Shown one piece after another: positions 53,971-61,167 of a DNA stretch of 64,000 bases (position 1 is the stretch's first letter; each line of letters opens with the position of its first letter). A program made the translations under genes and the position numbers. Below the pieces are notes generated by a model that was given only the letters and a program-made list of their open reading frames with translations, did not search any database and was not told the DNA's origin. The stretch is from Natrinema sp031626495 (lineage in GTDB: Archaea; Halobacteriota; Halobacteria; Halobacteriales; Natrialbaceae), in assembly GCF_031626495.1 (NCBI RefSeq), contig NZ_JAMQOJ010000002.1:372001-436000 (forward strand), in the 5' to 3' direction.

Positions 53971-54237
53971 CGCTCGAGCGCAGGTTCGAATCGCGGGTCG
54001 GCCCGCCTGAGTAGAAACGCTGTCCGTCGTCTCTTCTCGCCAACGGAGCATGCCGACGACGATCTCGAGTTCGTCGCGAAGCGCCCGTCGCGATCGTCGC
54101 GGCTCGAGAAAACGGGGCCGGGACCGGTCAGCCGACACGTCTCTTTTCACACCGCCAACGTGCCGTCCGTTCGTGCCCGTCCGAACGTGAGTGCTCGAAA
54201 CCGTTGCTCGCCTTTCGGTCAACTCGCCGTCGTCAGC

Positions 54238-54450
54238 TTAGTCCGCGTTCTCGGACGGGGAAACGCGTTGGGCATCCGCGTCGTCCACCGGCACGAGTTT
54301 GACCTGATCGAGGCGGATATCGTTCTCCTGGAACTTGCGCACCAGTCGGTCGTCGACGTCGTCGATTACGCCCTCGATGCTGATCCGGATCTCGTTCTCC
54401 TCGGGACAGGCTTCGGCTCCCCAGACGAGTCGATCCCAGTCGTTCTTCAT
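54238..54450 (-). CDS. Small acidic protein of unknown function
   Basis: This 70-residue acidic protein starts at the ATG 54450, which is preceded by an excellent ribosome binding site (AGAGGTGA) at seven bases; the frame further upstream is not plausible. It has a beta-alpha pattern (ENEIRISIEGVIDDVDDRLV, then IRLDQVKLVPVDD) and no cysteine pairs. The gene is divergent from the ArsR-type regulator, with the palindrome at 54503-54523 between them, so it may be a regulator target. I do not recognise the family. Confidence 0.7.
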   Translation of the reverse strand: MKNDWDRLVWGAEACPEENEIRISIEGVIDDVDDRLVRKFQENDIRLDQVKLVPVDDADAQRVSPSENAD

Positions 54451-54502
54451 TGAATTCACCTCTGTTTCCCGGTTGGAACGTGCCGTTGATAAACCCGAAC
54501 GG

Positions 54503-54523
54503 CGTTTGCAGACCCTGCAAACG
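54503..54523. promoter_or_regulatory. Perfect palindrome between divergent genes (candidate operator)
   Basis: CGTTTGCAG-ACC-CTGCAAACG is a perfect 9-bp inverted repeat with a 3-base spacer, 49 bases before the ATG of the winged-helix gene at 54572. Dimeric ArsR-type regulators bind such sites, often their own promoter. Confidence 0.6.
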
Positions 54524-54571
54524 GGGCCCCGCAAGGTAAAGTGGTGGCAAACAATAGCACGGGACAGTCGA

Positions 54572-54913
54572 ATGGATATCGATCCCCAGGAGATCATCGA
54601 GGCGATCGACAGTGAATCGTCGCGACGAATTCTCGCAGCGGCGAGCCGCGAGCCGATGACTGCCGACGAACTCGAACAGGCGCTCGACGTTTCGCTCACG
54701 ACGGTCTACAGGCGTACGGACGACCTGGTCGAAGTCTCGTTTCTCGAGGAAGAGACCGAAATATCTCCGAAAGGGGACAATTACGATAGTTTCAAGACTG
54801 CGATCAGACGCGTCGAGTTCACCATCGAACGCGGGGAATTCCGCATCGACGTCGAGTTCAGAAACGATACGGTCGACCGGTTCGGTCAGCTGTGGCGATC
54901 GCTGGGAGGATAG
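54572..54913 (+). CDS. ArsR-type winged-helix transcriptional regulator
   Basis: The 113-residue protein (ATG 54572) has a winged-helix of the ArsR/HTH_20 kind: AIDSESSRRILAAASREPMT, ADELEQALDVSLTTVYRRTD (recognition helix) and a wing-like VSFLEEETEISPKGDNY. The C-terminus continues with a short beta sheet. It usually acts as a dimer, and a perfect palindrome lies just upstream. The next gene, a small membrane protein, starts about 36 bases downstream and could be under its control. Confidence 0.85.
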   Translation: MDIDPQEIIEAIDSESSRRILAAASREPMTADELEQALDVSLTTVYRRTDDLVEVSFLEEETEISPKGDNYDSFKTAIRRVEFTIERGEFRIDVEFRNDTVDRFGQLWRSLGG

Positions 54914-54948
54914 GACCGAACGGCCGAGATCCATATGAGGAAGTTCTG

Positions 54949-55254
54949 ATGACCCAATCGCCGAGTTCGTGGCTGTTCCTGCTCTCGAACGTCATTACGT
55001 TCGGTCTGGGAACGATACTCACCGTTATCGCTTACAAGGCGTACAAGCGCGAGGGCCTCTCCTCCCTCCTGATCGTGACCGTCGGTTTCGCGGTTCTCAC
55101 GCTGGGAACCGTCACGGAAGCGCTGTACGAGTTCGGCGTCAAAGGGGGAGTTATGGCGTTCGGACGAGAGCTCTATCTCCTCCGAACCGCGGAAACGATA
55201 TTTATCGCGGTCGGATTGGTTCTCATTATCTACTCGGTTCGCCACGTCTCGTAA
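54949..55254 (+). CDS. Small three-helix membrane protein (DUF7521-like)
   Basis: This 101-residue protein has three hydrophobic helices (WLFLLSNVITFGLGTILTVIA, SLLIVTVGFAVLTLGTVTE, TIFIAVGLVLIIYSV), with YKAYKREGL between the first two. In haloarchaea such proteins are often encoded next to an HTH gene, as here; the DUF7521 label is from memory. The start at 54949 follows the regulator by 35 bases. Function unknown; a membrane partner or sensor of the regulator is one idea. Confidence 0.75.
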   Translation: MTQSPSSWLFLLSNVITFGLGTILTVIAYKAYKREGLSSLLIVTVGFAVLTLGTVTEALYEFGVKGGVMAFGRELYLLRTAETIFIAVGLVLIIYSVRHVS

Positions 55255-55539
55255 ACCCGGTAGCGGCCGATTCAGCAGCTAGCAACACGGCGCGCTCTGT
55301 GCTCCGCGGATCGTCCGGAGGCACAGGTAAACGACCGGTAGCGCTTCGGACAAACGCGACTCGAGGCGATGGGCGAGGCCGCGGTCGACGACCCAGCCTC
55401 GAGACGATCCAGCACCGTGGCTTCCGGACCTGCCCTCGTCATAGAGTGTTCTCCCAACGTGCCGGCCCTCGAGCGGTTCGTGGGCCCTATCGCTTCCCGG
55501 ACCGCAACACCGAAGCATCCTCCGGCCGTCGGTCCGCGC

Positions 55540-55893
55540 GTGCAATCGATCGGGGGACAGACCGTCCACGGCGTCGACGTCGGTCCGGAAACGCGGTGTG
55601 CCCACTACCACACTGACCGCGACGTCGTCGCGTTCAAATTCGCCTGCTGTGAGCGCTACTATCCGTGTTTTCGCTGTCACGAGGAACGGGCCAGCCACGA
55701 GGCCGTCCCGTGGCCTCGAGCGCGGTTCGACGAGCCGTCCGTCCTCTGTGGCACCTGCGGGACCGAACTCACCGTTCCGGAGTATCTCGAGGCCGACTAC
55801 ACGTGTCCGGCCTGCGACGCCGCGTTCAACCCCGGCTGTGCGAAACACGCGGAACTGTACTTCGAGACGGCAGCCGACCGGGAAGCACGATAG
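55540..55893 (+). CDS. CHY zinc finger protein
   Basis: The 117-residue protein (GTG 55540) is the CHY-type zinc finger: ETRCAHYHTDRDVVAFKFAC, CCERYYPCFRCHEE, VLCGTCGTELT and YTCPACDAAFNPGCAKH provide the Cys/His ligands for about three zinc ions. The ligand set CAHYH, CC-x3-YPC-x2-CH, C-x2-C, C-x2-C, C-x3-H is complete. Such proteins act in ubiquitin ligases of eukaryotes; in archaea the role is unknown. Residues upstream in the same frame are basic and non-conserved, so the GTG start is preferred. Confidence 0.85.
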   Translation: MQSIGGQTVHGVDVGPETRCAHYHTDRDVVAFKFACCERYYPCFRCHEERASHEAVPWPRARFDEPSVLCGTCGTELTVPEYLEADYTCPACDAAFNPGCAKHAELYFETAADREAR

Positions 55894-55932
55894 GCGTCGG
55901 TGAACGCAGGACGAGACCCCGGTAGCGCGGCA

Positions 55933-57156
55933 TCAGTCGTCGGCCGGCGCTGGATGCGAGCCGGCGTCCGAGACGGGGTCGTCGACCAGTGCCGCTTCGA
56001 CCCGCGGCGGAAGCTCGTTGACGACCGAGCGGCCGTCCTTCTCGCGGACGACCAGTTCGTCCTCGGCGAGCGCCGAGAGGTGGTGAGAAACCGTGCTGGG
56101 GTCACGCTCGAGTTCGTCCGCGAGCCGACCGTTGTGAGCGCGGCCGAGGTCGGCGAGCGTCTCGAGGACTTCGCGCTTTGCCGACTCCGCCAGGGCGGCC
56201 CGCAGTTCGGCGTCGGCGGCGTCGAGGAAGTACCGTCGCTTACCGTTGACCTTCAGCCCGGTCACCAGGTCCTCGTCCTCGAGGATTCGGACGTGGTGGC
56301 GAACCGTCGAGAGGGGGATGTCGGTCCGATCGCTGACCCGGGACAGGTAACAGCCGGGTTCGCGCTCGATGACCTCGTAGACGGCCCGGCGACGGTCGTG
56401 CTCGAGGGGATCCGAATCGTCGTACTTGCTGTATCGAAACAGCGGCAGGATCTTCCACGGGAGGCTCGAGCCGGCCCGCTGCAGGTCGCCGACGGTCCGG
56501 ATCTGGCGCAGCCAACCGGCCGTCGCGGTGCTCGCGCTTCCGGCCGCCCCCGACCCGCTGGCGGTACCCGCCGCAGCGCCAGATGCCGTGATCGCGCCGA
56601 GCAATCCGACCAGCGCCGCGTCGGCCGCCGTCTCGGCCGGGCTCGGGGTCTCCGACGAACCCGTCTCGTCCCCGCTGCTACCGTCGCCGCGGTTCGAAGG
56701 ACTGGCCGTTTCCGCGTCGCTCGAGCCGTCGTCGCCACTCGTGGTCCGACCGCCGATCCCAGCCTCGGCACCGACTGACGCGTTGATCGCCGTTCCGTTG
56801 ACAGTCCCGTTCACGGCTGCGACCGTCGCGTCGACGGTCTCGGTCGTGGTCGAGACGGTGTCGTCGACGACGGCGGTCGTCTCGTTGACGGCCGTCTCCA
56901 CCGAGTCGTTCGAACCGGATAGCTCGTCGGTCGTGTTCTCGAGGCCGTCGGTCGTCTCGTTGGTCGTGTTCTGGATCGACTCGGACGTCCCGTCGGTGGT
57001 GTTGAGGGTGTCGTCGATCGAGCGGGCCGCCGAGTCCGCCAGCGCGGGGCCCCCGCTCGAGACCCCCGCAGCGAGACCCGAGAAGCCGCCGCCGAGGAGC
57101 ATCATCACGACGAGAACTATGAACGCGCTCACCGTGACCGACGAGGTCGATTCCAT
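55933..57156 (-). CDS. Membrane-anchored winged-helix regulator with sequon-rich outer domain
   Basis: This 407-residue protein has a signal/anchor-like N-terminal helix (residues about 10-31) and a low-complexity domain of about 140 residues with nine N-glycosylation sequons (NTT, NET, NDS, NGT, NAS), presumably outside the cell. A second hydrophobic segment (ALVGLLGAITASGAAAG) leads to the cytoplasm. The C-terminal half holds two winged-helix domains: CYLSRVSDRTDIPLSTVRHH and NGRLADELERDPSTVSHHL. It could pass an external signal to DNA directly. The region 54.9-57 kb has no other candidate partner. Divergent from mutS. Confidence 0.82.
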   Translation of the reverse strand: MESTSSVTVSAFIVLVVMMLLGGGFSGLAAGVSSGGPALADSAARSIDDTLNTTDGTSESIQNTTNETTDGLENTTDELSGSNDSVETAVNETTAVVDDTVSTTTETVDATVAAVNGTVNGTAINASVGAEAGIGGRTTSGDDGSSDAETASPSNRGDGSSGDETGSSETPSPAETAADAALVGLLGAITASGAAAGTASGSGAAGSASTATAGWLRQIRTVGDLQRAGSSLPWKILPLFRYSKYDDSDPLEHDRRRAVYEVIEREPGCYLSRVSDRTDIPLSTVRHHVRILEDEDLVTGLKVNGKRRYFLDAADAELRAALAESAKREVLETLADLGRAHNGRLADELERDPSTVSHHLSALAEDELVVREKDGRSVVNELPPRVEAALVDDPVSDAGSHPAPADD

Positions 57157-57297
57157 ACTGATCGTCCGGCCATGCGTGATCGAGCGTAATACGCTTTTTC
57201 CGTTCCGTGACAGTCAGGGCCACCGATAGATGCTGTCGTCTCCGCGACGGGGCCGGATCCAGCAAGGTATTTCCGCGTTGGGCGGCCGAATTCGGGT

Positions 57298-60039
57298 ATG
57301 GATCCGGCGCTTGGCCCGCCCGAGGCGATGGCCGAGAAACGCGACGAGCTGACGCCCATGATGGCGCAGTACCACGACCTCTGTGCGCGCTACGACGACG
57401 CGATCGTCCTCTTCCAGGTGGGGGACTTCTACGAAACCTTCTGCGGCGCGGCCGAACGCACCGCGCGGCTGCTCGAGATCGCCCTGACCAGCCGCGAGGA
57501 CTCCACCGGCGAGTATCCGATGGCCGGCATCCCGATCGACAACGCCGAGTCGTACATCGAGGAGCTGTTAGAGGCCGGCTACCGGGTCGCCGTCGCCGAT
57601 CAAGTCGAAGAGCCCGGTGAAACGTCGGGTGTCGTCGAGCGCGCCGTGACCCGCGTCATCACTCCGGGGACGCTCACCGAGGACGAACTGCTCGCGAGCG
57701 ACGACAACAACTTCGTCGCGGCGATCGCCAGCGACCCCGGATCGAGCCCCGGAGAGAACGACCTCGCGCTCGCCCTGCTCGACGTCTCGACGGGCGACTT
57801 CCTCGCGACGAGTTCGACCTCGCGGGAGTCGATCGCCGACGAGATCGGTCGGTTCGATCCCGCCGAAGCCGTCGTCGGTCCCGACGCGCCCGCCGACCTC
57901 TTTCCCGAGGACTGCATGGTCACGCCCTACAACCAGTCGGCGTTCGACCGCGGGCGGGCCGGCGAGAAGCTCTCGGCGTACTTCCGCAACCCCGATGCCC
58001 TGCTCGCCAGCGACGTCGAAATCCGGGCGTGCGGCGCGCTCCTCTTCTACGCCGAGTACGTCCGCGGCGGCGCACACGAGGGCGAGCGCGGCGAGACGAA
58101 CGACGGCGACGCGAACGAGAGCGGTGACGGTCCCGGCCCCGCCGAGGGCGACGATAACCGCCTCGAGTATCTCACTCACCTCACGCGGTACGACCCGCGC
58201 GAGTACCTGCTACTGGACGCGGTGGCCCTCCGGAGCCTCGAGCTGTTCGAACCGCGCGCGGTCCACGGCCGGGACGACGCGACGCTGGTCGGCGTCCTGG
58301 ACGAGACCGCGAGTGCGCTGGGCGGACGCAAGCTCAGAGACTGGCTCCGGCGGCCGCTGCTCGAACCCGACCGGATCGAGGCGCGACTCGACGCCGTCGA
58401 GGAACTCACGAGCGCGGTCCAGACCCGCGAGCGGCTCCACGACCGGCTGCGGGAGGTCTACGACCTCGAGCGGCTGATCGGTCGGATCTCCCGCGAGCGG
58501 GCGAACGCACGGGACCTGCGCTCGCTGCGGGATACCCTCGCCGTCGTCCCCGAGGTCCGCGACGAACTCGCGAACGCGAACTGCGACCGCTTGCAGCGGT
58601 TGTACGAGGGCCTCGACCCGCTGACGGACGTTCGCGAACTGATCGAGGACGCGATCGTCTCGGACCCGCCGATCGAGATCACCGAGGGCGATATCATCGC
58701 CGAGGGGTACGACGCGGATCTGGACGACCTGCGCGGGACCGCCCGCGACGGCAAGCAGTGGATCGACGACCTGGAGGAGCGCGAGCGAGAGCGAACCGGG
58801 ATCGACTCGCTGAAGGTCGGCTACAACTCGGTCCACGGTTACTACATCGAGGTGACGAACCCGAACCTCGAGTCGGTGCCCGAGAACTACCAGCGCCGAC
58901 AGACGCTCAAAAACTCCGAGCGGTTCGTCACGTCGGAACTCAAAGAGCGCGAGGACCAGATCGTCGGCGCGGAGGAACGCGCGGACGAGCGGGAGTACGA
59001 ACTCTTCTGCGAGGTTCGCCGCGAAATTGCCGACGAAGTCGAGCGCGTCCAGGGGATCGCCGAGGCGCTCGCGACGCTGGACGCACTCGTTTCGCTCGCG
59101 ACGGCCGCCGCGCAGTACGACTACTGCCGACCCGAGATCCTCGAGCGAGACGGAGAGCGGACGCTCGAGATCGAGGGCGGCCGCCATCCGGTCGTCGAGC
59201 GCACTCAGGAGTCGTTCGTCCCGAACGACGCGCGCTTCTCGCGCGACCGACGGCTGGCGGTGATCACGGGGCCGAACATGTCGGGAAAGTCGACGTACAT
59301 GCGGCAGGTCGCCCAGATCGTTCTGCTCGCCCAGGTCGGTAGTTTCGTCCCCGCCAGCGCTGCTCGACTCACGCCCGTCGACCGCATCTTCACCCGCGTC
59401 GGAGCCAGCGACGACATCGCCGGCGGCCGCTCGACGTTCATGGTCGAGATGGACGAACTGGCGACCATCCTCGAGGAGGCCGACGAGCGCTCGCTCGTGT
59501 TGTTAGACGAGGTCGGTCGCGGCACCTCCACGGCCGACGGGATGGCCATCGCGCAGGCGATCACCGAACACCTCCACGACGCGGTCGGCGCGACGACGCT
59601 GTTCGCGACCCACCACCACCCGCTGACCGAACTCGCCGACGACCTCGCGGACGCCTTCACGCTCCACTTCGAGGTCGACCAGCAGGACGGCGAGGTCGTC
59701 TTCCACCACGAGATCGCTCCCGGCGCGGCTACGGGCTCCTACGGGGTCGAGGTCGCGACCGCCGCGGGAGTCCCCGACTCCGTCGTGGATCGGGCACGGA
59801 CGCTGGTCGCGGACGCGGACGACGAACTCGAGACGAGCGACGAGACCGAAACGGGTGCCGAGACGGACGAGCGGCCGGCGCTCGCGTCGGACGAGAACGC
59901 CGCGTCGACGGCCACTGCAGACGGAGGCGACGTACCGACCGACGTGGCCGCGGAACTCCGCGCGCTCGATCTGGCCCACCTCACCCCCGTCGAGGCGCTG
60001 ACGGAACTCGACCGACTGAAGCGGTTGCTCGAGGAGTGA
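57298..60039 (+). CDS. mutS: DNA mismatch repair ATPase MutS
   Basis: The 913-residue protein has the full MutS layout. Domain I starts with MMAQYHDLCARYDDAIVLFQ and the mismatch-sensing F-x-E in GDFYETF. The core and clamp follow. The ATPase has Walker A GPNMSGKST, the TFMVEM segment, DEVGRGTSTADG with Walker B, and TTLFATHHHPLTEL. An acidic linker (EDNRLEY region and a Glu/Thr-rich tail near 840-890) precedes the last helix. It recognises base mismatches. A TATA-like AAGGTATTT is about 30 bases before the ATG. NucS, which cuts at mismatches by another route, lies 6 kb away. Confidence 0.96.
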   Translation: MDPALGPPEAMAEKRDELTPMMAQYHDLCARYDDAIVLFQVGDFYETFCGAAERTARLLEIALTSREDSTGEYPMAGIPIDNAESYIEELLEAGYRVAVADQVEEPGETSGVVERAVTRVITPGTLTEDELLASDDNNFVAAIASDPGSSPGENDLALALLDVSTGDFLATSSTSRESIADEIGRFDPAEAVVGPDAPADLFPEDCMVTPYNQSAFDRGRAGEKLSAYFRNPDALLASDVEIRACGALLFYAEYVRGGAHEGERGETNDGDANESGDGPGPAEGDDNRLEYLTHLTRYDPREYLLLDAVALRSLELFEPRAVHGRDDATLVGVLDETASALGGRKLRDWLRRPLLEPDRIEARLDAVEELTSAVQTRERLHDRLREVYDLERLIGRISRERANARDLRSLRDTLAVVPEVRDELANANCDRLQRLYEGLDPLTDVRELIEDAIVSDPPIEITEGDIIAEGYDADLDDLRGTARDGKQWIDDLEERERERTGIDSLKVGYNSVHGYYIEVTNPNLESVPENYQRRQTLKNSERFVTSELKEREDQIVGAEERADEREYELFCEVRREIADEVERVQGIAEALATLDALVSLATAAAQYDYCRPEILERDGERTLEIEGGRHPVVERTQESFVPNDARFSRDRRLAVITGPNMSGKSTYMRQVAQIVLLAQVGSFVPASAARLTPVDRIFTRVGASDDIAGGRSTFMVEMDELATILEEADERSLVLLDEVGRGTSTADGMAIAQAITEHLHDAVGATTLFATHHHPLTELADDLADAFTLHFEVDQQDGEVVFHHEIAPGAATGSYGVEVATAAGVPDSVVDRARTLVADADDELETSDETETGAETDERPALASDENAASTATADGGDVPTDVAAELRALDLAHLTPVEALTELDRLKRLLEE

Positions 60040-60054
60040 CCCCTCCGGCGGCCA

Positions 60055-60249
60055 TTACTCCCCGGCGAGTGATTTTCGATAGACAAGTATCTCGAACGGA
60101 TCGCCGAATCCATCGATTCGTTCGCGATGCACCGCTTCGAAACCCTGCGACTCGTACAGCCCGCGGGCCGCGGTCTGTTTCACCATCGTATCGAGGACGA
60201 TTTCGTCGCTTCCCGTCGACCGAACACGGCGCTCGATACCGTCGAATCG
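60055..60249 (-). pseudogene. C-terminal remnant of a GNAT acetyltransferase
   Basis: Minus strand reads VLDTMVKQTAARGLYESQGF then EAVHRERIDGFGDPFEILVY and ends RKSLAGE before TAA at 60055-60057. This is the last third of a GNAT fold: the A-R-x-L-Y-x-x-x-G-F stretch marks the acetyl-CoA half. Upstream an in-frame TGA (about 60257-60259) blocks the frame and no start is present, so the N-terminal two thirds are lost. Confidence 0.72.
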
Positions 60250-60369
60250 TCAGTGCTGGAGCCACGGTCGAACGTCCGATGCGACGAGTGAAAAATACAC
60301 TCGAGTGACAGGTGGACAGATTGCGAGGACCTGCAGAACACACAACTGCATCGATAGCGACATACCCGT

Positions 60370-60513
60370 ATGACATATCGAACGACGATCGGCTGGTCGC
60401 TCATCTCGTCGGGCATCGTCACGCTGCTGCTGGCGTATCTGCCGGGCAAATCGTGGTGGTGGGGCGTCGGACTCCTCATTCTGGGAATCGCGATCTTCAC
60501 CGTTCGCCGGTAA
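60370..60513 (+). CDS. 47-residue membrane protein
   Basis: A short ORF with convincing content: two hydrophobic helices (GWSLISSGIVTLLLAYLPG and GVGLLILGIAIF), a WWW stretch between them and a basic C-terminus (VRR), typical of haloarchaeal microproteins and of positive-inside topology. Codon use is GC-rich and matches neighbours. It stands alone between the GNAT remnant and the PEBP gene. Function unknown. Confidence 0.65.
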   Translation: MTYRTTIGWSLISSGIVTLLLAYLPGKSWWWGVGLLILGIAIFTVRR

Positions 60514-60639
60514 CGACCCGCCAACCCGGACCGTTCGATCCCGCGACTGACGCGGGGTACGGACGTCGCTCAGTCGACTGCAAGTTTCTTCACCAGCGAC
60601 GGTGAACGGCCGACGTGACGGCGAACGGAGGTGATCACC

Positions 60640-61095
60640 GTGACAGAACTCAGACTCGAGAGTCCGGCATTCGACGACGGCGAACGGATCCCCGAGGAGT
60701 ACGGCTACGCGGAGACGAACGTCAACCCGCCGCTCGAGATCGATGGCGTCCCCGACGACGCCGAATCGCTCGCGCTGATCGTAGACGATCCCGACGCGCG
60801 CGAGCCCGCCGGAAAAGTGTGGGACCACTGGATCGTCTGGAATATTCCGCCAGAGACGACGACGATCTCCGACGGATGGACCCCGGACGACGCGACCGAG
60901 GGGACGAACGACTTCGGGGAACGCGGCTACGGCGGCCCGAACCCGCCGGATAGGGAACACACCTACCGGTTCCGGCTGTTCGCCCTCGACACGACCCTCG
61001 ATCTCGGCTCCGACACCGACGCCGATAGCCTCGAGTCGGCGATCGAGGGCCACGTCCTCGAAGCGGCGCATCTCGAGGGGACGTATCCGGCGTAG
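60640..61095 (+). CDS. YbhB/YbcL-type PEBP-family protein
   Basis: This 151-residue PEBP fold has the ligand-site landmarks LALIVDDPDA, DHWIVWNIP and the EHTYRFRLFALD end. It is related to Raf kinase inhibitor and to bacterial YbhB, with an anion-binding pocket but no proven enzyme activity in archaea. The start is GTG 60640 with a ribosome binding site GGAGGTGA five bases before it; the upstream GTG at 60631 lies inside that site and is unlikely. Confidence 0.92.
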   Translation: MTELRLESPAFDDGERIPEEYGYAETNVNPPLEIDGVPDDAESLALIVDDPDAREPAGKVWDHWIVWNIPPETTTISDGWTPDDATEGTNDFGERGYGGPNPPDREHTYRFRLFALDTTLDLGSDTDADSLESAIEGHVLEAAHLEGTYPA

Positions 61096-61167
61096 GAATA
61101 TGCGTCGGGCAGTGCCAAGACCAATCTTTATCAACACTCGAAGAAACGACCGAAATAACCGAGAACG

